A stretch of DNA of 64,000 nt, from the NCBI GenBank assembly GCA_963817375.1, contig CAWFOB010000001.1:372001-436000 (forward strand), read 5' to 3'. Position numbers and translations under genes: made by a program. Positions 25,996 to 34,302 of the stretch are shown here, one piece after another (within the stretch, counting starts at the first letter, position 1; every line of letters starts with the position of its first letter). Under the pieces are notes generated by a model that was not told where the DNA came from, made no database searches, and worked only from the letters and a program-made list of their open reading frames with translations. Origin of the DNA: JACVRM01 sp963817375 (lineage in GTDB: Bacteria; Actinomycetota; Thermoleophilia; Gaiellales; Gaiellaceae).

Positions 25996-26583
25996 TCAGC
26001 GACCGACGAGGCGCTCGACGTACTTGGCGAGCACGTCCGCCTCGAGGTTGACCTCGTCGCTCGGCTGGAGCGCGCCGAGCGTGGTCACCTCGAGCGTGTG
26101 CGGGATCAGCGCGATCGCGAAGCCGCTGTCGTCCAGACCGGCGACGGTGAGCGAGACGCCGTCGACGCCGACCGAGCCCTTCTCGACGCAGTAGCGCAGG
26201 ACGTCGTCCGGGGCGTCGATCCAGATGCGCACGCCGTCGCCTTCGGGCTCGACCGAGCGGACCTGCCCGACGGCGTCGACGTGGCCCTGGACGTAATGGC
26301 CGCCCAGCGGCTCGCCGGCGCGCAGCGCGGGCTCGATGTTCACGTGATCCCCGGCGCCGAGACGGCCGAGCGTCGTGCGGCCGAGCGTCTCCGGGACGGC
26401 GTCGAAGGCGATGCGGCCGTCGTCCACGCTCACGGCGGTCAGGCAGACGCCGTCGATGGACACCGAGTCTCCGGTCGCCGCCTGCGCGGCGGTGCCGGCA
26501 GCCTCGACGGTCAGGCGGACGCCGTCGGCGCCGCCCTCGACGGCCGCGATACGCCCGAGCTCGCGGATGATCCCGGTGAACAC
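25996..26583 (-). CDS. ribE: Riboflavin synthase alpha chain
   Basis: 195 residues in two lumazine-binding repeats: MFTGIIRELGRI... with GVCLTAV, and GGHYVQGHVD... with GVSLTVAG. The MFTGII start is invariant in the family. It dismutates two lumazines into riboflavin. GTG 26583 lies 7 bases after TAAGTT, a -10-like box partly made by the dispersed palindrome just upstream, so it may be separately transcribed within the rib operon. I see no FMN riboswitch in the 61-base gap. Confidence 0.95.
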   Translation of the reverse strand: MFTGIIRELGRIAAVEGGADGVRLTVEAAGTAAQAATGDSVSIDGVCLTAVSVDDGRIAFDAVPETLGRTTLGRLGAGDHVNIEPALRAGEPLGGHYVQGHVDAVGQVRSVEPEGDGVRIWIDAPDDVLRYCVEKGSVGVDGVSLTVAGLDDSGFAIALIPHTLEVTTLGALQPSDEVNLEADVLAKYVERLVGR

Positions 26584-26593
26584 CCGGTCAAAC

Positions 26594-26614
26594 TTAGTGG
26601 CTGACAGCCACGAA
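26594..26614. repeat. Dispersed 21-bp palindrome, copy 3
   Basis: TTAGTGGCTG-A-CAGCCACGAA, one mismatch between arms, 10 bases upstream of the ribE start. Its left arm supplies TAA to the putative ribE -10 TAAGTT (minus strand). A second box TGTGGCTC..GCGAC follows at 26627. Confidence 0.8.
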
Positions 26615-26644
26615 CCCGCTGAGATTGTGGCTCCCTGCGACCGG

Positions 26645-26893
26645 TCAGAAGACGAGGGCCTGCAGGGTCTCGCGGGCGACCATGTTGACCTCAGCAGGGT
26701 TCGCGTCCTCGTCGCGCAGGCCCTCCAGCAGCTCTTCGACCGCCTCGCGCTGCTCCGGGTCGAGCGCGTGTGTGTCGACGGAGGCCAGCTCCGCCTCGAG
26801 CCGATCGTCGGTCGAGTTGCCCGCGAGCCACGCTGAGATGGCCGTCACGAGGACGTCGGACGGGCGGCGGGACAGGTCAGGGCTCGTGGACAT
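26645..26893 (-). CDS. Small acidic helical protein between ribD and ribE
   Basis: 82 residues from ATG 26893, overlapping the 3' end of ribD by 17 bases. The sequence is mostly helical and acidic in the second half (LDPEQREAVEELLEGLRDED), with no membrane segment and no motif I recognise. I cannot assign a function. Its place inside the riboflavin operon, coupled to ribD and followed by ribE, suggests some link to flavin supply, but this could be simple hitch-hiking. Confidence 0.6.
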   Translation of the reverse strand: MSTSPDLSRRPSDVLVTAISAWLAGNSTDDRLEAELASVDTHALDPEQREAVEELLEGLRDEDANPAEVNMVARETLQALVF

Positions 26894-27821
26894 AGGCAGT
26901 GAGGAGGACATCGTCGCCGTGGCGGCTCGTAGTCAAATCATGCAGCCGGACGGCGCCGACGGGGCCGGTCAGGATCGTCGGGCCCTCACCGGCGAGCGTC
27001 GGCGCGACGAAGAGCAGCACCTTGTCGACGAGGTCGTCGCGCAGAAACGAGGCGGCCAGCGTCGGCCCGCCCTCGAGCAGCAGCGACTGGACGCCCTCTG
27101 CGCCGAGGCGGCGGAGCGCACCGATCACCGGCTCGTCGACAAGCTCGAGGTCGATGCCCTCCGGCAGCGGGCCGCGGCCAAAGGCCAGCCGGCGGGGCTG
27201 CCGCGTCGCGCCGACCTCCCGCGCCGTCAACGCCGGCCGGTCGGCGCGCACGGTGCCCATGCCCACCGCGACGGCGTCCGAGGCCGCGCGCAGCTCGTGG
27301 ACGAGCCTCCGGCTCTCCTCGCCGGTGATCCACCGCGTGCCGGGGACGGCGACCCGCCCGTCAAGCGTCGCCGCGACCTTCAGGGTCACGAACGGCCGGC
27401 CGAGCGCAGCCCACACGCGCCAGGCCTCGTTCTGGCGGCGGGCACGCGGGTCGTCCGCCACCTCGACCTCGACGCCCGCCTCGCGGAGCCTGGCGATCCC
27501 GCGGCCGTCGGTGCGCGGGTCGGGATCCGCCGCGCCGACGACGACGCGGGCAATGCCGGCCGCGACGACCGCGTCGGCGCACGGGGGCGTGCGGCCGTGG
27601 TGCGCGCACGGCTCGAGCGTCACGTACATCGTCGCGCCGCGCGCGCGCTCGCCGGCCTGCTCGAGCGCGACGATCTCGGCGTGCGCCCCGCCCGCGCGCT
27701 CGTGCCACCCTTCGCCGACGACCTCGCCGTCGCGCTCGATGACGGCGCCGACGACGGGGTTCGGGTGCGTGGTGCCGCGCCCCCGCTCGGCGAGGTCGAG
27801 GGCGCGCTCGAACAGGGTCAC
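26877..27821 (-). CDS. ribD: Bifunctional riboflavin deaminase/reductase
   Basis: 314 residues. Deaminase half: HPNPVVGAVIERDG, zinc ligands in AHAE (about residue 48) and PCAHHGRTPPC (~71-81). Reductase half: VTLKVAATLDGRVAV, WITGEESRRLVHELR, VGMGTVRADRPALT and LLLEGGPTLAASF. It catalyses the two middle steps of the pyrimidine branch of riboflavin synthesis. Start overlaps the rpe stop by 4 bases. Confidence 0.95.
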   Translation of the reverse strand: MTLFERALDLAERGRGTTHPNPVVGAVIERDGEVVGEGWHERAGGAHAEIVALEQAGERARGATMYVTLEPCAHHGRTPPCADAVVAAGIARVVVGAADPDPRTDGRGIARLREAGVEVEVADDPRARRQNEAWRVWAALGRPFVTLKVAATLDGRVAVPGTRWITGEESRRLVHELRAASDAVAVGMGTVRADRPALTAREVGATRQPRRLAFGRGPLPEGIDLELVDEPVIGALRRLGAEGVQSLLLEGGPTLAASFLRDDLVDKVLLFVAPTLAGEGPTILTGPVGAVRLHDLTTSRHGDDVLLTAYVHEP

Positions 27822-28492
27822 GACGCGAGCGAGACGAGCTCGCGGTAGGCGGCGGCGGGGTCGTCCTTCCCGTAGACCGACGACCCGGCGACGAAGAGCG
27901 AGGCGCCGGCGGCGCGCACGTCGGCGATGTTCGACGTGCCGATGCCGCCGTCGACCTGGATGTGCACCTCGGGCGGAAGCAGGCCGCGCAGCTCGCGGAC
28001 GCGCCCGATCGCCTCCGGCATGAACGGCTGCCCCGAGTAGCCGGGCCAGATGCTCATGCAGAGCACGAGGTCGGCCCCCTCCGCGGCCCGCGCCGCGTCG
28101 GCGACGGCCGTGCCCGGGTTGAAGGCGATGCCGACGCCGAGGCCGTGGTCACGCGCCAGCGCGATCAACGGCCCGGTGGCCCCCACCTCGACGTGGAAGG
28201 TGACGCTGTCGCCGCCCGCCTTCGCCATCTGCGGGATGTGGCGCTCCGGGTTGTCGACCATCAGGTGGCAGTCGAGCACCGCCCCGCGCTCGTGCACGAG
28301 GCCGGCGATCGCCTCGAGGACGATCGGCCCGGTCGTGATCGGCTCGACGAAGTGGCCGTCGCCGACGTCGAAGTGGAAGACGCGGACGCCGGCGTCAAGC
28401 GTCACTTCAAGCTGCTGCGCGAGCTGTGCGAAGTCGGCCGCGTAGATCGACGGCTCGACTTCGATTCCCCGCACCCAGTCCGCCCAGCCCAT
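27818..28492 (-). CDS. rpe: Ribulose-phosphate 3-epimerase
   Basis: 224-residue TIM barrel: EPSIYAADFAQLAQQLE, VFHFDVGDGHFVEPIT (metal His/Asp), DCHLMVDNPERHI, IAFNPGT and QVDGGIG with catalytic Asp. It makes or uses ribulose-5-phosphate, the substrate of RibB, which explains its place in the rib operon. ATG 28492 is taken because the upstream frame is not protein-like; a 5-base gap separates it from rsmB. Confidence 0.93.
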   Translation of the reverse strand: MGWADWVRGIEVEPSIYAADFAQLAQQLEVTLDAGVRVFHFDVGDGHFVEPITTGPIVLEAIAGLVHERGAVLDCHLMVDNPERHIPQMAKAGGDSVTFHVEVGATGPLIALARDHGLGVGIAFNPGTAVADAARAAEGADLVLCMSIWPGYSGQPFMPEAIGRVRELRGLLPPEVHIQVDGGIGTSNIADVRAAGASLFVAGSSVYGKDDPAAAYRELVSLAS

Positions 28493-28497
28493 GGCGC

Positions 28498-29742
28498 CTA
28501 TCGTCGCAGCAGCCGCGCGACGAAGAACCCGGAGGTGCCGTGCACGTGCGGCAGGGTGAGCAGGAACTCCGGCCGCCGCGGATGACGGAACGCCGGCCAC
28601 TCCTCGGCGAGCGCCGGGTCGGGCTCGAGGCCGCTCGCCTCGATCACGGCCTCGTTCTCGTCCGCGTTCACCGTGCAGACCGCGTACGTGATCGCTCCGC
28701 CCGGACGGACACGCTCCGCGGCCGCGTGCAGCAGCGCGACCTGGAGCTCGGGCAGCGGCTTCCCCCGCCAGCGCAGGTCGGGCCGGCGGGCAAGCACGCC
28801 GAGACCCGAGCACGGCGCGTCGACCAGCGCGCGGTCGAAGCCGGCTAGCTCGGGCGGCAGCTCGAGCGCGTCGGCGTTCACGACGGCGACGCCGGTCGCG
28901 CCCAGGCGGCGCATGTTCTCCTCGAGCTCGCGCGCACGCCCCTCGTGCTTCTCCACGGCGACGACCTCGCCGGCCAGCTGGCTCGTCTTGCCGCCGGGCG
29001 CGGCGCAGAGGTCGAGAATCCGCTCCCCGTCGCGGGCGCCGACGGCAAGGCCGGCGAGCTGCGAGCCCCGGCTCTGCGGCCAGACGAGCCCCTCGTCGAT
29101 CCAGCGCGGGTCGATGCGGGCGACTCGGACAGCGTCCGGCAGCAGCGGGTCGGGCTCGCCGAAGTCGCGCGGGTCGGCCTTTCGCCGGTTGACGCGGACG
29201 ACGGTCTCCGGCTGCTCGTTCTGCGCGGCCAGGAGCGCGCGCGCGTCGTCCGCGCCGAGCTCACGCCAGAAGGTCTCCGCGATCCAGTCCGGGTAGGAGT
29301 GGCGGAGCGCAGCCTGCTGCGGCGTGCCCTCCGGCAGCCCCTCGACCAGCGCCCGCGCCCCCTCGCTCAGCCGGCGCATGACGGCGTTCGTGAACGCGAC
29401 CGCGCGCTCGAGGCCGGCGCGGCGGACGAGCTCCACGGACTCGTCGACCGCCGCATGAGCCGGGACGCCGTCGAGGAAGATCAGCTGGTAGGCGCCGAGG
29501 CGCAGGGCGGCGCGCACGGGCGGGTCGAGCTTGCGCACGGGCCGCCGTCCGAGCGTGTCGATCGCGTAGTCGAGCGTCCGGGCGCGCTGGACGGTCCCGT
29601 AGGCCAGCTGCTGCGCGAACGCCCGCTCGCGCGCGTCGAGCCCGGCGACGGCGCCCTCGAGCGTGCGGTCGGCGTAGGCGTCGTCCTCGAACACGCGGCG
29701 GACGACGGACATCGCCGCCCGGCGGGCGGGCGAGACGCTCAC
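28498..29742 (-). CDS. rsmB: 16S rRNA (cytosine967-C5)-methyltransferase RsmB
   Basis: 414 residues. N-terminal NusB-like RNA-binding domain (SVVRRVFEDDAYADRTLEGA, ERAFAQQLAYGTVQR, ~1-140) and C-terminal SAM domain: ILDLCAAPGGKTSQLA, then NADALELPP, catalytic Cys region in DAPCSGLGVLARRPDLRW (Pro-Cys) and second Cys in YAVCTVNADENE. GTG 29742 overlaps the fmt TGA. Part of the coupled def-fmt-rsmB-rpe block. Confidence 0.93.
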   Translation of the reverse strand: MSVSPARRAAMSVVRRVFEDDAYADRTLEGAVAGLDARERAFAQQLAYGTVQRARTLDYAIDTLGRRPVRKLDPPVRAALRLGAYQLIFLDGVPAHAAVDESVELVRRAGLERAVAFTNAVMRRLSEGARALVEGLPEGTPQQAALRHSYPDWIAETFWRELGADDARALLAAQNEQPETVVRVNRRKADPRDFGEPDPLLPDAVRVARIDPRWIDEGLVWPQSRGSQLAGLAVGARDGERILDLCAAPGGKTSQLAGEVVAVEKHEGRARELEENMRRLGATGVAVVNADALELPPELAGFDRALVDAPCSGLGVLARRPDLRWRGKPLPELQVALLHAAAERVRPGGAITYAVCTVNADENEAVIEASGLEPDPALAEEWPAFRHPRRPEFLLTLPHVHGTSGFFVARLLRR

Positions 29743-30563
29743 CTTGCTCGGCGGCCGTAGCCGCGCAGGAACTCGGCGCCCGTCATGCGCCGGCGGCCGT
29801 CCGGCTGCACCTCGAGCAGCTCGACGCCGTCGACGACGAGCTCCGAGCCCTCCTGCGCGCGCCGCGCGCGCCACACGGTGAGCGGGCGGTCGTTGATCTC
29901 GGTGCGCGCGCCGATGTGCGGCGAGAGCGCCCTGATCACGTCGATCGCGTCCTCGTCCGACCAGTCGAGCTCGCGGTCGGCCGCCGTGATCTTCTCGGCG
30001 TAGGTCGCGCCCTCATCGGGCTGCTCGGTGAACTCCCTGACCTCCAGCACGCGGTCGAGGAGCTCGCCGGCCAGCTCGCCGGCGCGCGCGTAGACGACGC
30101 CGGCGTCGTCGTCCGGTCCGATCGGGAAGGCCTGTTGCGCCGCGATCGGGCCGGCATCGAGCTCCGCGGTCGTGCGGTGGATGGTCACGCCCGTCTCGGT
30201 ATCGCCGGCCATGATCGCGCGCTCGACCGGCGCGGCGCCGCGCCAGCGTGGAAGCAGCGAGGGATGCACGTTGAGCCAGAGTGCACGGTCGAGCAGCACG
30301 GAGGGGATCAGGGCGCCGTAGGCGGCGACCACCATGGTCGGGACGTCGATCTCGAACTCGGCGTCGAGCCGCTCGGGCTGGCGTACCGGGATGCCGAGCC
30401 GCTCGGCTGCCTCCTTCGCCGGCGGCGCGCCGACGTGGCGGCCGCGGCCGCGCGGGCGGTCCGGGCGGGTGAGCAGGAAGGCGACGTCGTGGTGGGCGGC
30501 GAGCCGCTCGAGCACGTCGGCGCCGAGCGGCGCGGTCGCCGCCACGCCGAGGCGCGGGCTCAA
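29739..30563 (-). CDS. fmt: Methionyl-tRNA formyltransferase
   Basis: 274 residues, on the short side of ~310. The catalytic triad is visible: LNVHPSLLPRWRGAAPV (Asn, His) and AELDAGPIA (Asp). C-terminal OB-type domain follows (ALSPHIGARTEI). The N-terminus SPRLGVAATAPLGADVLERLA aligns with the usual opening. The start is TTG 30563, which overlaps the def TGA as TTGA. It formylates initiator tRNA; the formyl group is later removed by the adjacent deformylase. Confidence 0.92.
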   Translation of the reverse strand: MSPRLGVAATAPLGADVLERLAAHHDVAFLLTRPDRPRGRGRHVGAPPAKEAAERLGIPVRQPERLDAEFEIDVPTMVVAAYGALIPSVLLDRALWLNVHPSLLPRWRGAAPVERAIMAGDTETGVTIHRTTAELDAGPIAAQQAFPIGPDDDAGVVYARAGELAGELLDRVLEVREFTEQPDEGATYAEKITAADRELDWSDEDAIDVIRALSPHIGARTEINDRPLTVWRARRAQEGSELVVDGVELLEVQPDGRRRMTGAEFLRGYGRRAR

Positions 30564-31138
30564 CGATCCAGGACGGGCTGCGGCCGCAGGCGCGCGAGCG
30601 CCGCGCGGCGCGCCTCCTTCGTCGTGCGGTCGAGGATCAGGATCCCGTCGAGGTGGTCGAGCTCGTGCTGTGCGACGCGGGCGCCGAGGCCGTCGAGCTC
30701 GAGCGAGACCTGCTCCCCGTGGACGCCCCGGCCTTCGAGGCGGACCGTCGTCGCGCGCTCGACCGGCGCGAGCACGCCGGCGAGCGATAGGCAGCCCTCC
30801 TCGTCCGTCTCGCGGCCGTCTCCCTGCTCGGCGATGACCGGGTTGACGACGGCGAATGCATCCGCCTCGAGGTCCGGCTGCAACACGACGATCCGCCGCA
30901 GCACCCCCGCCTGGTTGCCCGCCAGGCCGACGCCGCTCGCGTCCTGCATCAGCGCGATCATGCGCTCGGCCAGGCGCCGCAGGTCCTCGTCGAACTCCTC
31001 GACCTCGTGCGCGCGCATCCGCAGCACCGGGTCGGGGTACTGGCGGATCTGCGCGAGCGCCAGCCGGCGCCGCGCGGTGCGCTCGGCGTCGAGCGGCTCG
31101 TCGCGCGTCTCGGTGTGGGTTTGCCCGTCCTCGGCCAC
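30560..31138 (-). CDS. def: Peptide deformylase
   Basis: 192 residues. The three metal motifs are GVGLAGNQ (69-76, a slight variant of GxGLAAxQ), EGCLS with Cys116, and QHELDHLDG with His158, Glu159, His162. A 30-residue hydrophilic extension precedes the fold. GTG 31138 is 6 bases after TAGACT (minus strand), so the operon def-fmt-rsmB-rpe-ribD may start with a leaderless message. No -35 consensus is seen. Confidence 0.92.
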   Translation of the reverse strand: MAEDGQTHTETRDEPLDAERTARRRLALAQIRQYPDPVLRMRAHEVEEFDEDLRRLAERMIALMQDASGVGLAGNQAGVLRRIVVLQPDLEADAFAVVNPVIAEQGDGRETDEEGCLSLAGVLAPVERATTVRLEGRGVHGEQVSLELDGLGARVAQHELDHLDGILILDRTTKEARRAALARLRPQPVLDR

Positions 31139-31212
31139 GGCGGGAGTCTAGGGACCGTGTTTGGCTCTGCGGAGCCTCAGGCAAGATGCACGTGATAGAC
31201 AGAGGGGGTTCC

Positions 31213-31521
31213 GTGTACGCACGTATGAGCACCTATGAGCTTCACGACGACGCCGGCAGGAACGCCGAGGAGGCCTTCCGCAAGGCACTGGGCAAGATCG
31301 ACGACTGCCCAGGGTTCGCGAAGGGGATGTACCTGATGAGCTGCGACGGCGACCGCGCGATCACGCTGACGCTGTGGGACTCGCGCGCCGAGATGGAGGC
31401 GTCGCGCGTGAAGGCGTCGCGCGTCCGCATCGACGCCGCGCACGAGGTCGAGGCGGCGATCGTCAGCACGGAGGAGTTCGAGGTCTCCGTCGCGCTCTCA
31501 CGCGACTCCGCGGTGCACTAG
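31213..31521 (+). CDS. Antibiotic-biosynthesis-monooxygenase-like (dimeric alpha/beta barrel) protein
   Basis: 102 residues from GTG 31213, preceded by AGAGGGGG at a suitable distance. A single ABM-like ferredoxin fold is likely: YELHDDAGRNAEEAFRKAL, FAKGMYLMSCDGDRAITLTL, AEMEASRVKASRVRIDAA. Members are quinone or heme-related oxygenases, or simple binding proteins; the exact role is unknown. It is flanked by the divergent def operon and the convergent priA gene. Confidence 0.55.
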   Translation: MYARMSTYELHDDAGRNAEEAFRKALGKIDDCPGFAKGMYLMSCDGDRAITLTLWDSRAEMEASRVKASRVRIDAAHEVEAAIVSTEEFEVSVALSRDSAVH

Positions 31522-31529
31522 AGCGCGAA

Positions 31530-33467
31530 CTAGAGCGACTGGGGATCCACGTCCACGACCGCGGTGAGGCCGGCGCGCCTCATCGCGGTGGCCGCGGCAG
31601 CGAGCAGCCGTGCCGCCCGCCCCGCCACCGCCCGCGGCGTATGCGTCTTGGCGACCAGCTGGGCGCGGTGGCGGCCGCGCAGGCGCAGCAGCGGCGCCGG
31701 GCCGAGCAGGTCGGCGCCGACGCCTTCGAGGCCCTGCCGCAGCTCCGTGAGCAGACGGTCGACGGGGGTCTGGTCGTCGCCCGAGACGAGGATCCGCACG
31801 AGGTGTCCGAACGGCGGGTAGCCGAGCTCCCGCCGGCGCTCGAGCTCCTCGGCGAGGAACCGGTCGACATCGTGCCGGGCGGCATGGAGGACGGCCGTGG
31901 AGTCGGGCTGGAACGTCTGCACGATCACGCGGCCGGGCGCGTCGCGGCCACTGCGGCCCGCGAGCTGCGTGATCAGCTGGAACGTTCGCTCCTCGGCGCG
32001 GAAGTCGGGCATCGCCATGCCGGTGTCGGCATCCACGACCGCGGCGAGCGCGACGCCCGGGAAGTCGTGGCCCTTCGCCACCATCTGCGTGCCGAGCAGG
32101 ACGACGCGGTCGGTGGCCGCGAACCGGCCCAGCGCGTCTGCGAGCGCGCCCGGCTTCGCCGCCGCGTCGGCGTCGATGCGGATCCGCTCCAGGTCGGGGA
32201 AGCGCTTCGCGAGCTCGTGCTCGAGCCGCTGCGTGCCGGCGCCGATCCGCGCCAGCTCCGGTGACCCGCACGCGGGGCAGTGCTCGAGCGCCGGCTCGAC
32301 GGCCGAGCAGTGGTGGCAGTGAAGGAGCCCGTCCGCGTGCAGGACGAGCGCGATGTCGCAGTTCCGGCAGCGACGGGTCACGCCGCACGTGCGGCAGTGG
32401 ATCGCCGGCGCGACGCCACGGCGGTTGAGCAGCAGGATGGCCTTGCCGCCGTCGCGGGCCACGGCGTCGAGCCCCGCGATGAGGGGCGCGGACAGCGGGT
32501 AGCCCGGCTCACGGCGCAGGTCGACGACCTGGACGGGCGGCAGCGAGGCGGCGATGCGGCCGCCGAGCTCGAGCCGCTCCAGCGTCGCCCAGCTCTCCGG
32601 GCGCGGCGTGGCGGTGCCGTAGACGGCGACCGCCTGCTCGAGCGACGCCCGCTTCGCGGCGACCGTTCTCGCGTCATACCGCGGGTCGGCCTCCTGCTTG
32701 TAGGAGGCGTCGTGCTCCTCGTCGATGCAGATCACGCCGAGGTGGGGCACGGGCGCGAAGACGGCAGACCGCGCGCCGACGACCACGCGGGCCTCGCCGA
32801 GGGCGACGCGCTCGCGCTCGTCGCGTCGCTCGGCCTCGCCGAGCGACGAATGCAGGACGGCGACCGTGTCGCCGAACCGCGCGGTGAAGCGCGCGAGCGT
32901 CTGCGGCGTCAGCGCGATCTCGGGGACGAGGACGATTGCCCCACGGCCGCGCGCGAGCGCGTCCTCGCACGCGCGGAGGTAGACCTCGGTCTTGCCGCTG
33001 CCGGTCGCGCCGTACAGCAGGAAGTGGCCGCCGCCGGCGTCGAGCGCTCCGGCGATGCGCTCCACCGCCGCGGCCTGGGTGGGCGTCGGGGTCGGCGGCG
33101 CCGAGGCGCCGGGCGCGAGCGACTCGCGCGCGACGGGCGAGGGCCGCTCCGCGCGGCGCTTGCGAACGTGCGGCGCCACGAGCGCGAGGGCGCGACCTGC
33201 GGTCGACCCGTAGTAGTCGGCGATCCAGAGCGCGAGGTCGACGAGCTCCGGCGGCAGCGTCTCGACGACGGAGTCGATGTCGGCCGGCGCGATCCCCGGC
33301 GGCGCTTCGTCCGCTGTGGACACGACCACGCCGCGCCGCTTCGCCCCGCCGAAGCGAACGGCCACGACCGTGCCCTTGCGTACGTCGTCCGGGACCGCGT
33401 ACGTGAACGGCCGCGCGAGCGCACGCGCGGTCATGAGGGGCTGGACGTCGGCGAAGCGGCGGCCCAC
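31530..33467 (-). CDS. priA: Primosomal protein N' (replication restart helicase PriA)
   Basis: 645 residues. The N-terminal 3'-DNA-end binding domain is ~1-110. Helicase motifs: YGATGSGKTEVY (Walker A), IDEEHDASYKQ (DEEH box), VYGTATPRPESW, LLLNRRGVAP. The zinc-binding Cys cluster is CRTCGVTRRCRNCD / HCHHCSAVEP / CPACGSPE. Late motifs GTQMVAKGHDFPGV and QLAGRSGRDA are intact. All motifs appear functional, unlike some actinobacterial PriA forms that have lost ATPase residues. It reloads the replisome at stalled forks. Confidence 0.92.
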   Translation of the reverse strand: MGRRFADVQPLMTARALARPFTYAVPDDVRKGTVVAVRFGGAKRRGVVVSTADEAPPGIAPADIDSVVETLPPELVDLALWIADYYGSTAGRALALVAPHVRKRRAERPSPVARESLAPGASAPPTPTPTQAAAVERIAGALDAGGGHFLLYGATGSGKTEVYLRACEDALARGRGAIVLVPEIALTPQTLARFTARFGDTVAVLHSSLGEAERRDERERVALGEARVVVGARSAVFAPVPHLGVICIDEEHDASYKQEADPRYDARTVAAKRASLEQAVAVYGTATPRPESWATLERLELGGRIAASLPPVQVVDLRREPGYPLSAPLIAGLDAVARDGGKAILLLNRRGVAPAIHCRTCGVTRRCRNCDIALVLHADGLLHCHHCSAVEPALEHCPACGSPELARIGAGTQRLEHELAKRFPDLERIRIDADAAAKPGALADALGRFAATDRVVLLGTQMVAKGHDFPGVALAAVVDADTGMAMPDFRAEERTFQLITQLAGRSGRDAPGRVIVQTFQPDSTAVLHAARHDVDRFLAEELERRRELGYPPFGHLVRILVSGDDQTPVDRLLTELRQGLEGVGADLLGPAPLLRLRGRHRAQLVAKTHTPRAVAGRAARLLAAAATAMRRAGLTAVVDVDPQSL

Positions 33468-33476
33468 CCAGAGAGG

Positions 33477-34292
33477 CTATGGCCCGGCCGGGACGGCGCG
33501 CGCCGTCACGAGCACGGCGTAGATCGTGTTCCGATAGCTGCCGGCCGCGCCGATGATCTCCCGGTAGCGCCCCTCCAGCCACTCCCGCCGGTCTGCCTCG
33601 AGCTCCAGGAAGGCCGAGGACGTGCGGACGTGGGCGAGCACCTCCTCCGCGGTCTCGTCGATCTCACGCGCCTCTGTCTCGATCACGGCGTCCTCGAAGA
33701 GCCGCGACGTCCCGGGCGCCGCGAGCTCGCGGCCGTTGAGCCAGGACCAGACCTCCGAGACGTCGGCGCGCCGCGCCTCGGCGCCGGCGCGCAGCTCCTC
33801 CATGCTTCGCTGCGGCCACGGGTCCGGTCTGAGCTCCAGCCAGGCTTCGCGGATCTCCCTGTCGACCGCTCCGGTGTTGCCGGCCAGGTGCGTGAGCAGC
33901 GCGAATGTCCCTCCGGGCCGGAGCAGCCGGGCGACCTTGGCCCAGCCGACAGCGGGATCGACCCAGTGGAAGGCGGTCGCCGAGAGGACCGCGTCGTATG
34001 CGCCTGCGGGCAGCTCGACATCCTCGAAGCGCCCGAGGCGGAACGTCACCGCGTCCCCCACCGAGCGCCGGGCGACCTCCATCATCGCCGGCCCCGGCTC
34101 GACCGCCTCGAGGCGGAAGCCGCGGTGCGCCAGCTCGCGGGTCAGCTTGCCCGTCCCGCAGCCGATCTCCAGCACGCGCCCGCCCTTCGTGAGGCCCGCA
34201 CAGGCGCGGTCCACGAGCGCGGCCGGATAGGTCGGCCGGACACGGTCGTAGTCCTCCGCGATCGTGTTGAAGAGCAGGCCGCGCTCGGGCAC
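33477..34292 (-). CDS. Class I SAM-dependent methyltransferase
   Basis: 271 residues. Motif I is VLEIGCGTGKL (residues ~40-50), motif II acidic is VEPGPAMM, motif IV is AVLSATAFHWVDP (FHW signature common in this UbiE/type-11 group) and LLRPGGTF follows. The C-terminal half has WLEGRYREIIGAAGSYRN. A small-molecule methyltransferase; the substrate is unknown. Starts at GTG 34292, 10 bases past the ZIP stop; followed by priA after 9 bases. Confidence 0.85.
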   Translation of the reverse strand: MPERGLLFNTIAEDYDRVRPTYPAALVDRACAGLTKGGRVLEIGCGTGKLTRELAHRGFRLEAVEPGPAMMEVARRSVGDAVTFRLGRFEDVELPAGAYDAVLSATAFHWVDPAVGWAKVARLLRPGGTFALLTHLAGNTGAVDREIREAWLELRPDPWPQRSMEELRAGAEARRADVSEVWSWLNGRELAAPGTSRLFEDAVIETEAREIDETAEEVLAHVRTSSAFLELEADRREWLEGRYREIIGAAGSYRNTIYAVLVTARAVPAGP

Positions 34293-34302
34293 GGCACCGA
34301 GC

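Noticed and set aside
26584..26644. FMN riboswitch upstream of ribE
   Set aside because: The gap is only 61 bases and is taken up by the palindrome; an FMN element needs roughly 140 bases and its conserved loops are not visible.
31163..31176. GGCTC-TGCG-GAGCC hairpin as a terminator
   Set aside because: It lies in the divergent region before def and the ABM-like gene, where no upstream transcript ends; 5-bp arms can arise by chance.
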